From Butyricimonas muris (GTDB lineage Bacteria > Bacteroidota > Bacteroidia > Bacteroidales > Marinifilaceae), in contig NZ_JBKEIT010000001.1 in the NCBI RefSeq assembly GCF_046365375.1, positions 372,001-436,000 of the forward strand: a DNA stretch of 64,000 nucleotides, in the 5' to 3' direction. The position numbers were made by a program, and so were the translations under genes. Below are positions 1 to 8,656 of this stretch, one piece after another (within the stretch, counting starts at the first letter, position 1; each line of letters starts with the position of its first letter). The notes beneath the pieces are model-generated. The model saw only the letters and a list, made by a program, of their open reading frames with translations. It made no database searches and had not been told where the DNA came from.

Positions 1-141
1 AGTAAGCTGAATCCGCTCCCTTTTTTCAAGGTTTATGAAGAGTGTATTGGAATTACTGACACGTATGAGATTGTCTGTGATCTCATAAACAACGCCCTCT
101 ATAAGAGGACGCAGGAGGTATTCTTTTCTATCTGTTTCCAT
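1..141 (-). CDS. Hypothetical protein, 5' part only
   Basis: A leftward reading frame begins with ATG at 141 and stays open to the window edge (47 codons, starting METDRKEYLL). It follows the stop of the upstream gene by 12 bases, as expected for a member of the same minus-strand operon. Too little is visible to assign a family; the C-terminus lies outside the window. Confidence 0.65.
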   Translation of the reverse strand, partial: METDRKEYLLRPLIEGVVYEITDNLIRVSNSNTLFINLEKRERIQLT

Positions 142-153
142 GATGTTTCCGTG

Positions 154-837
154 TTAATCGGTCATTTGTATGAATCGGACATAGTCTTCGGTATCGTTAA
201 AGCATTCATCGTTGATGCGCTCGGCTAATTCGTCGAGCGTCAGTCGTTCGACTTCGTATTCGGTTTCGTCTTCTTCGTCTGTGGTGCTGCGGGAAGGACC
301 GTTTCGCCAGGCTTCAAGCAGTTGCTCATTGGAAATATTGCGGTCCAGATGGCAGCAATTCCAGATGAAAGCATAGTAACGTGGCTTTGATTCATCCTGA
401 TGCAGCCAATTCTCAAATGCCTTGCTGTTGTCTTTGTCCAGCAGCAGATTCTGCCAGTGTTCTTCGACGAATTCCCGAATCAAGCCTTCGTCGGCGGTGC
501 AGTTTTGCAGGAGGACCTCAACCGCATGGTCCTTCCATGTTTTCTGCTCGATGCTTAACTCGACGTACCAGTTCCAGACGGTTATAAGCCAATCTACATT
601 GATTTCACAAAGCTCACGGTCTGTTTCCTGAACATCCGTATTCGGGCGCTGGAGCGTGCAAGTGCCGTCCGCGTGATAGTCGATCAGGTTATACCTGACA
701 TAGCAGGGATAGCCGTCTTCTCCTTCTTCTTCCACGAATACGATGTGAGGTAACCACCCGTCGGGGCGTTCGGATATGTGGCAGAGAGAATCCACGATAT
801 TTTGCGATAGTTTTTGTTGTTGTTCTTGCGGTGTCAT
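154..837 (-). CDS. Hypothetical acidic protein
   Basis: 227 aa, strongly acidic, with an Asp/Glu-rich stretch near residues 185-200 (TDEEDETEYEVE) and many Trp residues. No signal peptide, membrane segment or catalytic motif is seen. It starts 3 bases downstream of the stop of the 841-1296 gene, so the two are probably translationally coupled. Phage early regions often encode such acidic proteins, some acting as DNA mimics or inhibitors of host proteins, but nothing here proves that. Family not recognised. Confidence 0.8.
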   Translation of the reverse strand: MTPQEQQQKLSQNIVDSLCHISERPDGWLPHIVFVEEEGEDGYPCYVRYNLIDYHADGTCTLQRPNTDVQETDRELCEINVDWLITVWNWYVELSIEQKTWKDHAVEVLLQNCTADEGLIREFVEEHWQNLLLDKDNSKAFENWLHQDESKPRYYAFIWNCCHLDRNISNEQLLEAWRNGPSRSTTDEEDETEYEVERLTLDELAERINDECFNDTEDYVRFIQMTD

Positions 838-840
838 AAT

Positions 841-1296
841 TTATTGTGATATGTAAGTAGTTGGAAAATCAATATCCTCTTCGTCGAAGTCGGTCTGATT
901 TTCTTTGTTGTATTCTTCAATCACGGATGACGGGATGTATGTCTCGCCATCAATGTCGAAGCTCTTCTTTCCGAGAAGCCGATTTAAAGCCGTATGGTCT
1001 CCTTGAATGATTTTCTCGATGTCGTCTTTGGTCCCGTGTACGGTTATGCCCAATCGCATCCAAAGCGTACTTTCTGGTTGGGGCGTTTCGGCAGTTTTCG
1101 GGAGAATATGATAATCGCCCCACAAGTGGGCATCCGATACGCCTTGCACGTAGGCGTTGTACTCCGCTTTTGTGGGGAATTCAATGTTCTGAACTGCACC
1201 GCCGTTGTCCATCAACCATTCGGCTGACGGGATTTGGCCGGTTTCGTTATAGTATCTGATGGCATCGCCACCGAAGATGATTATTGCTTTTGTCAT
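841..1296 (-). CDS. Hypothetical protein
   Basis: 151 aa, soluble, starting MTKAIIIFGG. The first half resembles small Bacteroidales mobile-element proteins of unknown function; the C-terminus is acidic (DFDEEDIDFP). The start overlaps the end of the 1293-1775 gene by 4 bases, which supports this start and membership of the same leftward operon. No function can be assigned. Confidence 0.8.
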   Translation of the reverse strand: MTKAIIIFGGDAIRYYNETGQIPSAEWLMDNGGAVQNIEFPTKAEYNAYVQGVSDAHLWGDYHILPKTAETPQPESTLWMRLGITVHGTKDDIEKIIQGDHTALNRLLGKKSFDIDGETYIPSSVIEEYNKENQTDFDEEDIDFPTTYISQ

Positions 1297-1775
1297 TGTT
1301 CAGGGTGTTTGGATAAGTAATCTTGGATGGATTCGTAGCGATTCGGTATGGCTGCGTTTTCGTTGAATCCGTTCAGGCAATGCAGCAGTGCTTTTTCCAT
1401 GCTGACATACCGGCGTGAGAAAGATTGGATATTGTCCAGACAGTAAGCCTCTATGGCATATTTGAACGGGGCAACTCGCGGTCCGTCTTCTTTGCGGAGT
1501 TCTACATACCATCTGAAATCAAGTTGCAGGCGGAAGCCGTCCGACTCTCCGTTTTTCATCAGGCGTTCTTCGTCCAAAAGCCTGCGAACGTAAGCGGCAT
1601 CGAGCGGGCCGTCATACTCTCTGTAACATTTGATTCGGGCAGTGTACATGGCGGCGTATTGCCGGATATCGTCTTCGGTAAGATGATACTCTTTCGGGTA
1701 GAAGTCCAACACTTCTTTTGTTGTGACGGGAATGATTCGTCCGTCTATTTCTATTTCGTAAGTCTTATTTTCCAT
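1293..1775 (-). CDS. Hypothetical protein
   Basis: 160 aa, soluble, mixed alpha/beta composition, no recognised motif. It begins directly at the end of the 1775-2041 gene, sharing base 1775, so the genes are tightly packed and probably coupled. Family not recognised. Confidence 0.8.
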   Translation of the reverse strand: MENKTYEIEIDGRIIPVTTKEVLDFYPKEYHLTEDDIRQYAAMYTARIKCYREYDGPLDAAYVRRLLDEERLMKNGESDGFRLQLDFRWYVELRKEDGPRVAPFKYAIEAYCLDNIQSFSRRYVSMEKALLHCLNGFNENAAIPNRYESIQDYLSKHPEQ

Positions 1776-2041
1776 TACATGTTTTTGTTAGTGAATTTGG
1801 GGCGTGCTCGCTGAACGACGCGCAGATCGGTATAACCGATGGCTTTCAGTTCATTAAGCAAATCCCTGTATTCGTTTTCTTGTGCGGGAGACGTATCGGC
1901 GATTACACCGGCATAGTCTGCGGCTCCGTGTTGACCGATGTGCATGTAGGATGTTACGGTGCCGTCATGTTGATTCACATCATCCGGAAATAGTGCGATG
2001 ATGTCGCCGTTCTTCCATTTTCTAAAAACCACCTTCGTCAT
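1775..2041 (-). CDS. Small conserved mobile-element protein
   Basis: 88 aa. The pattern KVVFRKWKNGDIIALFP followed by SYMHIGQHG and a C-terminal LNELKAIGY matches my memory of a small protein family frequent on Bacteroidales plasmids and conjugative elements. Its function is unknown. It overlaps the 2022-2495 gene by 20 bases. Confidence 0.85.
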   Translation of the reverse strand: MTKVVFRKWKNGDIIALFPDDVNQHDGTVTSYMHIGQHGAADYAGVIADTSPAQENEYRDLLNELKAIGYTDLRVVQRARPKFTNKNM

Positions 2042-2495
2042 TGCGGCCGCAGATTTCTGTGTTCACGATGATGTCGCCCACGGTTTTCGTGTCTCGGTGG
2101 AGCTGGTCGAGAATGTCGTCGATATCCTCTTCGGATACCTCGTTGCCGTTTCGGTTCTCGATGTCGTAGCGAACCGTGGCGTAAACCGTCTTGACTTCGG
2201 TTGCCTGAGAACCAATGCTGTCGCAGGCGATACCATCGGGAGACGTGATGTCGAATTTCATCAGTTGGGCAAGGCGGTTGTATTCCTCGTCGTAGAACCG
2301 ATTGTATTCGTCCTGATACTCTTCCTTGTAACAGGTTCCGCTGTCAGGATCGTCAGGGTCCTCCGGTTCGACAAAGGAATCGAAAGGCATTTGGTGTTTG
2401 TCAACCAATCGGGCAACGGCCAAATCGCTGGCAATTTCCATGATAGACGAATTGATTTCGTCTTTGTTCTCTCTGTAATACTGGTGTAAGTCCAT
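2022..2495 (-). CDS. Hypothetical acidic protein
   Basis: 157 aa, acidic, with a DPDDPDSGT stretch near residue 45. No known motif. It overlaps the next gene downstream (1775-2041) by 20 bases, which suggests coupled translation. Part of the leftward run of small accessory genes. Confidence 0.75.
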   Translation of the reverse strand: MDLHQYYRENKDEINSSIMEIASDLAVARLVDKHQMPFDSFVEPEDPDDPDSGTCYKEEYQDEYNRFYDEEYNRLAQLMKFDITSPDGIACDSIGSQATEVKTVYATVRYDIENRNGNEVSEEDIDDILDQLHRDTKTVGDIIVNTEICGRNDEGGF

Positions 2496-2519
2496 ATCAT
2501 TGTTTTTTTAGAATTGCAT

Positions 2520-3098
2520 TTAACGGGGAATCGGTTTTATCCCAAGTGCGAAGGCGAGAAAAGCAAGTATCCCTGTGTAATGCTCGGGGAGAATTTCGAG
2601 CTCACGCGTAATGGCACCTTCATGGTCATTGATGCCACCGGCTTTTAATCGCCCTGCTCCGTCGAGATATACGTTGGTAATGTTGATATTCTGGGCGCCG
2701 TGTCTTCCATAGAAAATCATTGTTACGGGATAATCGCCACCTCCGTATTCGTCGGTGACGGGATATGATGTTATATTCCCGCCATGTCGGGTAAGCAGAC
2801 GTTCGATGAGCAGTTTCATCTGTTGTTGCAGTTCTTTACGATACTCTTGCAATTTTCGGTAATCTTGTGCGTCCTGTTCATCGTTGTCGGGATAGTCCCG
2901 CCGCATATAAGCGGTTATTGCGGCCTCTGCCGATCCGTAATCGTGAATCTCTCCACCCGGAATGATAAAGCTATTCAGCATCTCGGCTTCCGACGCATCC
3001 TTGGGTTGTCGGTACACCCTGCAAAAGATATCGTCCATGTGATCGACATGTGTATTACCTGTCGATGTGTACTCGATAGTATAGTCTTTGTATTTCAT
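2520..3098 (-). CDS. Hypothetical protein
   Basis: 192 aa. A Lys/Gln/Leu/Glu-rich stretch around residues 80-105 probably forms a helix or short coiled coil. The C-terminal 20 residues (GILAFLAFALGI) are hydrophobic and could be a membrane or dimerisation helix. It overlaps the upstream 3095-3610 gene by 4 bases. Family not recognised. Confidence 0.78.
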   Translation of the reverse strand: MKYKDYTIEYTSTGNTHVDHMDDIFCRVYRQPKDASEAEMLNSFIIPGGEIHDYGSAEAAITAYMRRDYPDNDEQDAQDYRKLQEYRKELQQQMKLLIERLLTRHGGNITSYPVTDEYGGGDYPVTMIFYGRHGAQNINITNVYLDGAGRLKAGGINDHEGAITRELEILPEHYTGILAFLAFALGIKPIPR

Positions 3099-3610
3099 AA
3101 TTTGACGATGTATTTTTTTATTAACTCCGCACGTAGTTTCCGGTTGCCCTGTGCGATTCGGGCAATGAGTTTCTGAATGCGTTTGTTAGCCAGTTCGGCT
3201 ACTTTTTGCGGTGTCGGCTGGGGCATTGCGAATTTCCGGCAGGTCTCGGAGCAGTATTTCTGTCGGGCGCGAAGCGGTTTCCCGCAGGCCGGACAGCGGC
3301 GTTTGCCATCCTTTTCGAGAATACCCAATACACCGGCATGGAGACCTTGCCACCATTCCAGACGGTCTATTTCGTAATCCTGAAGGGTTACATTATTGGA
3401 GAAGTCACGGGCCTCCACTTCTACCGAGATATCGGAGTTCTCCACGATGACTTTGATGGCAGGGTCATCGTAAGGAATTCCGTCGTTATCGAACCAAATG
3501 ATGAAGGTCGGATCCTCCTGTTCTGCATAATCGCCCAACGAGAGTTCCGTCAAACCGTTGTTTTTCAGAATGGCCACAATGGCGGCCATGATATTGCTTA
3601 TGTTATCCAT
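3095..3610 (-). CDS. Zinc-ribbon hypothetical protein
   Basis: 171 aa. A zinc-binding pattern CPACGKPLRARQKYC followed by SETC lies near residues 107-126 and is flanked by basic residues. The C-terminal third is Lys/Arg-rich (KRIQKLIARIAQGNRKLR), consistent with nucleic-acid binding. It is the first gene of the leftward group that lies beyond the terminator at 3679-3720. Function not known. Confidence 0.8.
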   Translation of the reverse strand: MDNISNIMAAIVAILKNNGLTELSLGDYAEQEDPTFIIWFDNDGIPYDDPAIKVIVENSDISVEVEARDFSNNVTLQDYEIDRLEWWQGLHAGVLGILEKDGKRRCPACGKPLRARQKYCSETCRKFAMPQPTPQKVAELANKRIQKLIARIAQGNRKLRAELIKKYIVKL

Positions 3611-3678
3611 AAAGAAGAGATTTTATAAAGATTAGTTGATATATGAGAGAGACCGGCGTTACTCGTCTCTTGATTTTT

Positions 3679-3720
3679 CAAAAAAGGTGGAGCTGCCGGG
3701 ACTCACGTCAGAACAGCTCC
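3679..3720 (-). terminator. Rho-independent terminator
   Basis: On the minus strand GGAGCTG and CAGCTCC form a 7-bp stem (3689-3695 with 3714-3720) followed by a T-rich run. It lies just downstream of the tyrosine recombinase gene and separates it from the next leftward group. Confidence 0.75.
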
Positions 3721-3745
3721 GGTTATCATTATGGCGAATGATATG

Positions 3746-4345
3746 TCAGTAGTTCAGTTGGATACTTCCGAATACACTGGTAATTTCGTCCTGCCGGATT
3801 CCCAGATAGACCATTGTTACTTGCGGCGAGGAATGCTTGAGAATCATCGACAGCAGAATCAGGGATTCGGTTGTACGTCCCATCAATTCGTAAACGTACC
3901 GACCGAAAGTCTTGCGGAAGGTATGACTGGAAATTCGTTTGATCGGCAGCCGATATTTTACCCGCAGATATTTCAGGGTGTCGTTGATGTATTGTGAAGT
4001 ATAGGGTTTCTTCGTTTTGGGGTTGCAGATGACCGGTAACCGTTTATCCGGTGAGCCGAGCAGTTTATATAGCGACGTGATTCGCCGCTGTACGTTTTCG
4101 TTGAACGGAATCTGGCGCGTCTTGCCGGTTTTCTGTTCGATTTTGTAGAGTGCGTCTCTTTCGAGTACGTCTTTCCATGTCATGGAACGAACGTCTGATA
4201 TGCGGCAGGCGGTACAGAAAGAGATGCAGCAATAGAGTTCCCAGAGGTAGTTGCCGTCCTCGTGAAGGCCGGAAAGCAGGCGGAGGAAATCCTTGAATTC
4301 CAGCGGTTCGGCGGTGGTTATTTGACCTTTGACTGACATAGACAT
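3746..4345 (-). CDS. Tyrosine recombinase, catalytic domain only
   Basis: 199 aa, much shorter than the usual 300-400 aa phage integrase, because it has only the catalytic half. Visible catalytic elements are the first Arg in TACRISDVRSM, the HTFRKTFGRYV block (HxxR), and a late His followed by the Tyr in HSSPQVTMVYLG. There is no N-terminal SAM-like core-binding domain. The start MSMSVKGQ has no in-frame upstream extension in the track. Such minimal recombinases could act in integration, dimer resolution or DNA inversion. No attachment site was identified. A terminator follows at 3679-3720. Confidence 0.88.
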   Translation of the reverse strand: MSMSVKGQITTAEPLEFKDFLRLLSGLHEDGNYLWELYCCISFCTACRISDVRSMTWKDVLERDALYKIEQKTGKTRQIPFNENVQRRITSLYKLLGSPDKRLPVICNPKTKKPYTSQYINDTLKYLRVKYRLPIKRISSHTFRKTFGRYVYELMGRTTESLILLSMILKHSSPQVTMVYLGIRQDEITSVFGSIQLNY

Positions 4346-4371
4346 GTAGGATTTATGTTAATAATGCGGCA

Positions 4372-5178
4372 TCACATGCCTGTTTGAGGTATCGGGGGTT
4401 CCTGAAAAAGGGACATAACTTTCGCCCACGTTTCCCGCATCCGGAAATAGTCGTCGTAGCCTTTCTGATTGATGAAGAAGACGTAAGGCGGAATCTCGGC
4501 CTGCTTGAAGAGGTTGTACTCTTTTTTGTCGAGTTTGCGGACTGTGGGAAGTCCCGTTCTGCATAGGGCTTCGTTGACAATCCATGCTCCCCTGAAGTTA
4601 TCCATCCGGAGTGAGTCGATGCAGACCACCTCGCCCACACAGCCATTTATCAGGAAGTTGCACACGCACATCAGGCAGCAGGTGTAGTCGATGTCCCAGG
4701 CGACAAGATAGCTTTGCGGTCGGTCGGCCTTGGCCGCCAACAGCGTCCGGCCACTGCCTGCCGTAGGGTCGCACACAGAAATGATTTTGGACGGCGATTC
4801 TTGCTTGCCCATAGTTATCTTCGACATCAGGTCGGTAATGTGCATGGGTGTGAAGAACTGGCCTTTCTGTTGCTGGCCACTTTGGGAGGTCAGTGCCATG
4901 AACAGGTCGCCGAAAGCATCGTACCAGCCGTATCGTTCGATCTGCTGCGACATGATTTGTATCCATGTGGCGTACATGTCGTAGAATACTTTGGTCTGTT
5001 CTTTATTATACCTCCAATCGGAGAGCGGAGGCGTGTCGGGGAGCGAGAACCCGTGGATGATGTAGCGTAGCAGGTCCTGAAAGACGGTCTTCACGTCCAG
5101 TCCGTTCCGATACGTGAAGTCGTTGATTTGTTTCTCCAGTTCCCGGACTTCTGCCGGGGCGTTGTATCCTTTACTCAT
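4372..5178 (-). CDS. N-6 DNA methylase-like protein without visible NPPY
   Basis: 268 aa, related to the catalytic core of type I HsdM-like N-6 adenine methylases. The GQFFTP block and SAM-binding motif I (DPTAGSGRTLLAA) are present near residues 110-155. Where the catalytic (N/D)PP(Y/F) motif is expected, the sequence reads GAWIVNEALC, so methyltransfer activity is doubtful. Similar shortened proteins occur on Bacteroidales mobile elements as far as I recall. It may be a SAM-binding regulator, a decoy or a substrate-specific variant. It lies between the terminator at 5192 and the recombinase. Confidence 0.85.
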   Translation of the reverse strand: MSKGYNAPAEVRELEKQINDFTYRNGLDVKTVFQDLLRYIIHGFSLPDTPPLSDWRYNKEQTKVFYDMYATWIQIMSQQIERYGWYDAFGDLFMALTSQSGQQQKGQFFTPMHITDLMSKITMGKQESPSKIISVCDPTAGSGRTLLAAKADRPQSYLVAWDIDYTCCLMCVCNFLINGCVGEVVCIDSLRMDNFRGAWIVNEALCRTGLPTVRKLDKKEYNLFKQAEIPPYVFFINQKGYDDYFRMRETWAKVMSLFQEPPIPQTGM

Positions 5179-5191
5179 AACAGTTGAAGAA

Positions 5192-5222
5192 TAAAAAAGG
5201 CGAAGAACTTTCGCTCTCCGCC
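5192..5222 (-). terminator. Rho-independent terminator
   Basis: On the minus strand GCGAA-AGTTC-TTCGC forms a short stem-loop followed by C and six T residues. It lies between the 5245-5547 gene and the methylase-like gene. Confidence 0.65.
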
Positions 5223-5244
5223 TCGGGTGAATAAATTGTGTTTA

Positions 5245-5547
5245 CTATGTCGTTTCATCGGGTATTTCGTTGCCCGTATAGGGATGATATAACGGAGTGT
5301 TGCCGACAGCTTCCGCGTCAATGGCAAAGCTGCCGAGTTCCACATCATAGAAGAGTTCCAGTTTCATCGGTTCGGTGGAGGCAATGTGTTCGGCCTTCGA
5401 TTGCGACAACCCGGAAATCATCAGACTTTTTACCCTTTTTCGGAAAGTTTTCGGATTGGTTTGGGGTGTCGTCCAAACCTCAACGATTTCCTCTTCGTCA
5501 TCGGTAATGGCGACAGAGTGGCCAAGAGTATGTAATTCTGTCATCAT
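5245..5547 (-). CDS. Hypothetical protein
   Basis: 100 aa, soluble. A central basic segment (PKTFRKRVKSLMISG) follows an acidic N-terminus. No family recognised. A terminator lies directly downstream. Confidence 0.75.
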   Translation of the reverse strand: MMTELHTLGHSVAITDDEEEIVEVWTTPQTNPKTFRKRVKSLMISGLSQSKAEHIASTEPMKLELFYDVELGSFAIDAEAVGNTPLYHPYTGNEIPDETT

Positions 5548-5555
5548 CTTTTTTC

Positions 5556-6104
5556 TTACTCTTTATCCCAATAATTTTTCTTGTACAGATACCGTTGTTG
5601 GTCGAAAGAGAGTGACTGCCACCATGCTTTGCGGTTTTCAGCTCCTTGGGACAGATGTTCTGCCGTATCGTTGTCGAGTGAATCCCACCACGCATTGATT
5701 GTCTCCTTGTACTCTTTGAGGTTGGTGCCATAATGCTCCTCTTCGCAGTCCGGACACCATGTACGTGTACTCCAGCCGTCGTCATAAGGTTCAGGAGCGA
5801 TATTCCGACCGCCGCAGCATTCACATACCTCGATTTGGCTTTCATCCACCTCCCTTTCGGTAACGAACCTTTGTCCGTCATAGAGTTCGCACGCCCGTTC
5901 CACGATTTTGTCGCGGGCGTTGTTGCCCAGTTCGGCATAGAAGCGTTCGGCTGCACCCGACAACGTGGCGCTGCTCAGACCGCACCATTTTGCCCAGAAA
6001 TGGCCGGACATACTTCCGAATACGGTTTCGCATTCCGTTTTGCTCCAGCGGTTCCACATGTAGTAGAAGAAGCTGGAGACGATGTTTTCATTTGTACGTT
6101 TCAT
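5556..6104 (-). CDS. Zinc-binding hypothetical protein
   Basis: 182 aa if started at MKRTNENIV (6104); an upstream in-frame ATG at 6146 would overlap the neighbouring gene by 29 bases and is less likely. Two Cys pairs, CECCGG and WCPDC, near residues 95-120 form a probable zinc site. The C-terminus is Trp-rich. Function unknown. Confidence 0.78.
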   Translation of the reverse strand: MKRTNENIVSSFFYYMWNRWSKTECETVFGSMSGHFWAKWCGLSSATLSGAAERFYAELGNNARDKIVERACELYDGQRFVTEREVDESQIEVCECCGGRNIAPEPYDDGWSTRTWCPDCEEEHYGTNLKEYKETINAWWDSLDNDTAEHLSQGAENRKAWWQSLSFDQQRYLYKKNYWDKE

Positions 6105-6117
6105 ATTTTTAGATGTA

Positions 6118-6498
6118 TTAGAACCAAGAGACGAGAACCCAATCATTGCCTGGGTCGCTTTCTTTGATCAGGAGGTCGAGCACATTTATAAAGTCTTCTT
6201 TGCTTGTTCGTGCTCGGTTCAACTCCTCGTGAAATTCCTCGGCATGTGCCTGATATGTTTCATTTTCCTCACCAATGATCGTTCGCAAGCGTTCCAATTC
6301 AATGCGTTGAACCTCGTAATCGTCATCGAACTCGTCTTCTGCCGAATTGGCGATATCGAACATTGACAGGATGTTGTAAAATGCTTCTTGTCCGTCACCG
6401 CCGAACATTCCGTGGTTGCAATTCATGTATTCAATGCGGTAGATTTTTCCGGTGTGTAAACTTCTGCTCATATTGTATAGATTTTTATTGTCGGTCAA
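6118..6498 (-). CDS. Hypothetical protein
   Basis: 126 aa from MTDNKN, or 117 aa from the internal MSRSLHTG at 6471. The middle is an acidic, probably coiled-coil helix (RIELERLRTIIGEENETY). It overlaps the upstream 6495-6695 gene by 4 bases, which favours the longer start. Not recognised. Confidence 0.75.
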   Translation of the reverse strand: MTDNKNLYNMSRSLHTGKIYRIEYMNCNHGMFGGDGQEAFYNILSMFDIANSAEDEFDDDYEVQRIELERLRTIIGEENETYQAHAEEFHEELNRARTSKEDFINVLDLLIKESDPGNDWVLVSWF

Positions 6499-6695
6499 AA
6501 AATGAAATCGACGATGACACGCTTGCCGCCGGAGACTAACCGCTCGTGATTTACATCATCGTATTTGTAGGTGATGTATTTCTTCACTTCACGGATATAT
6601 TCTCCACGCACCCAGACCGGAGCGGTTTCGCGGTCTGAGAGGCGGAAAAGCTCTCCTTTTCTGAGTTTGCGGATTGGTTTCTGCTCCATAGCCAT
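6495..6695 (-). CDS. Small basic conserved protein
   Basis: 66 aa. The pattern KLRKGELFRL, then VWVRGEY and YDDVNH, resembles a small protein that I recall as common on Bacteroidales conjugative elements, of unknown function. It sits 11 bases after the end of the 6707-7918 gene. Confidence 0.78.
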   Translation of the reverse strand: MAMEQKPIRKLRKGELFRLSDRETAPVWVRGEYIREVKKYITYKYDDVNHERLVSGGKRVIVDFIF

Positions 6696-6706
6696 CAGTC
6701 ATTTAT

Positions 6707-7918
6707 TTATGCGGCTATGCCAAGTTGTCGGGCGGCATTCCGCATTTCTTCGTATCTGATGCGATGACAGCCGGCCGTCAGAATGTCGTTCTTGTATGAA
6801 TTGATACTCCAATTATGGTTGTTGGCATCATGGACAAGGTCATGTCGGAAGTCGGCTTCGTTTTTGTGGAACAGTTCAACCAATTTCCAAAGGCGGACAG
6901 CTTCCTTGGCTTTGACCTGAATGCCCATTGAGGTCTCGATGCACCCGTTGTGTACCCGGAGCAACGCATTGAAGTCAAGACCGTAAGGAACGGTGAACCA
7001 TCTATTTGAGATTTCGCCCGAATACCATAGTTCTTTTTTCTCCTCGAAAGACATGTTGGCTATGAGGCACCGCTCCTTTTCCTCACGCAACCATCTCTCA
7101 CGACGTTCGGCATACCGCTGCTCCCGTAGTTCTTCATTACGACGATTGATTGCGTCCTGCCGTTCTTTACGTTCGGCAAAATGCTCCCATAGCAGCGGAT
7201 CGCCGGTACGGTCAATAAAGAGTTGAGAAAGCCGGGGCTTGTATTCTGCGGCTGATGTGGGCTGAAGCAGACCTCGTGCAAGAATATCGAGGAACAACTC
7301 CTGATATTCTGACTTGTTTTCTCTCGGCAGTTCACTGCAATAACGAGGTCGTTCGCCTGTTACGGTCCAGAATTTCGTAATGTCTTTTTTTGCGGTACTG
7401 CTCAATTTGGCCAGTACCGGCATGAGCCAGCGACCGGTTGCAGACTTTTGCCGTTTGTCAAGTCCCCAGAATTCAATCCAGCGCCCGATGTTGAGCAGGC
7501 ATTCTTTGACATGTTCCGTATAATTCTGAGTGCGGGATTTCTGTTGCGCATTGATGTATTCACTGATTTTTTCCACCTGATCGACAATGTAATATGCCGA
7601 TTCGTAATAGCTGTATTCCGACAGCTTGTTGTTGTGTAGGGAAACCGACCGGGGTGTGTAGAAAATCAGTTCTCCGTAGGGAATTGCTTTCCGCACCATG
7701 CCCATGTGTTTGCAGGTGGTGTTGGAATAGGTCCGGGTCGTTACCAGATAGGCTTTTTGCCCTTGTTGATTTGCTTCTACCGAGGCACATCGGAAATGTG
7801 ATCCATAGGAATAAATATCTTTGCCCTCGAAGTAGAAGTTGCGCCCATTTCGTGCACTATCCTGACTTTGATGTGCCCATAGATGGGCGACCATCGGGGC
7901 ATCTACGACGTATCTCAT
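6707..7918 (-). CDS. Hypothetical protein with charged central helix
   Basis: 403 aa. Residues about 255-300 are extremely Arg/Glu-rich (RKERQDAINRRNEELREQRY), predicting a long charged helix or coiled coil. The N-terminal 150 residues are Tyr/Ser-rich and globular. No catalytic motif or membrane segment is evident. It is the largest of the uncharacterised early proteins and begins a subgroup just beyond the terminator at 7958-7988. Confidence 0.82.
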   Translation of the reverse strand: MRYVVDAPMVAHLWAHQSQDSARNGRNFYFEGKDIYSYGSHFRCASVEANQQGQKAYLVTTRTYSNTTCKHMGMVRKAIPYGELIFYTPRSVSLHNNKLSEYSYYESAYYIVDQVEKISEYINAQQKSRTQNYTEHVKECLLNIGRWIEFWGLDKRQKSATGRWLMPVLAKLSSTAKKDITKFWTVTGERPRYCSELPRENKSEYQELFLDILARGLLQPTSAAEYKPRLSQLFIDRTGDPLLWEHFAERKERQDAINRRNEELREQRYAERRERWLREEKERCLIANMSFEEKKELWYSGEISNRWFTVPYGLDFNALLRVHNGCIETSMGIQVKAKEAVRLWKLVELFHKNEADFRHDLVHDANNHNWSINSYKNDILTAGCHRIRYEEMRNAARQLGIAA

Positions 7919-7957
7919 GATGTTTCTGTTTTATCTGTTGAAGAATAGTTGAAAATG

Positions 7958-7988
7958 AAAAAGAGAAGGCGAAGACGAAGACCTTCTC
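7958..7988 (-). terminator. Rho-independent terminator
   Basis: GAGAAGG and CCTTCTC form a 7-bp stem followed on the minus strand by a T run. It lies directly downstream of the 8003-8383 gene. Confidence 0.78.
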
Positions 7989-8002
7989 TCTCGTGTTAAT
8001 TT

Positions 8003-8383
8003 TTATAGTCGTTCGAGAACCTTCCGGAGGAATTTTTTGCTCAGTACCTGTTTGCAGACTGTGACACCGGACCACCCGTTACCGGAGTTTTTGTCGAGCA
8101 GTTCCCTTATGAATGTCAGCCAATCTTTAGCCGGCTTTTTGTTCAGTACGGCCAGCAGGCGTTCCGCTTGAATCGTCCAGTCGTGGAATTCCGGAGACCA
8201 AGGGGCGTTTGTCAGTTCGGACATGGGAATCGTGAACATGTTTTTCCCGATTGGCTTGACAGCCGGATTTTGCCCTACGTTGCGCACGGTATCGGCAATG
8301 GCTTGTTCAATACGTTCTTTCTCCCGTTTATACTGTTCTTCCAAACGGTTGAGTGCGTTGATTTGGTCTGCTAAAATACCCAT
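8003..8383 (-). CDS. Hypothetical coiled-coil protein
   Basis: 126 aa. The N-terminal 35 residues (LNRLEEQYKREKERIEQAI) are a strong coiled-coil candidate. The rest is globular and ends basic. It overlaps the 8371-8655 gene by 13 bases. Function unknown. Confidence 0.78.
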   Translation of the reverse strand: MGILADQINALNRLEEQYKREKERIEQAIADTVRNVGQNPAVKPIGKNMFTIPMSELTNAPWSPEFHDWTIQAERLLAVLNKKPAKDWLTFIRELLDKNSGNGWSGVTVCKQVLSKKFLRKVLERL

Positions 8384-8655
8384 CCGACAAAAGGCCTTTT
8401 TATGCCGAGTTCCTCGCTGGCTTCATCACTTCCGCAGTCACATTTGCCGACGGGCTGCCCCGAGCCGCATTTGCAGAGATCGATGCCCCAATGGTTGACG
8501 CAATGATTGCAATTACAGAAGACCTGCGGCAGATGTTCTCCCGTGAATCCGATACGGTTGAAAACTTCGCGACTCATACTGTTACTTGCGCCGTTCTCAA
8601 ATGTTACGGTCATCGCTCCGCATACGCATTCCTGAATATATCGTACCTGTATCAT
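8371..8655 (-). CDS. Cys-rich protein with SEC-C-like motif
   Basis: 94 aa with about ten Cys. The CKCGSGQPVGKCDCG block near residues 61-75 resembles the SEC-C zinc motif found at the ends of SecA and many small proteins. A second cluster, CNCNHC, lies upstream. Probable metal-binding adaptor; partner unknown. Confidence 0.78.
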   Translation of the reverse strand: MIQVRYIQECVCGAMTVTFENGASNSMSREVFNRIGFTGEHLPQVFCNCNHCVNHWGIDLCKCGSGQPVGKCDCGSDEASEELGIKRPFVGWVF

Positions 8656-8656
8656 G

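Noticed and set aside
3611..3745. Ninth RNA unit
   Set aside because: A hairpin is present, but the anchor is missing and a T run follows, so it is better explained as a terminator.
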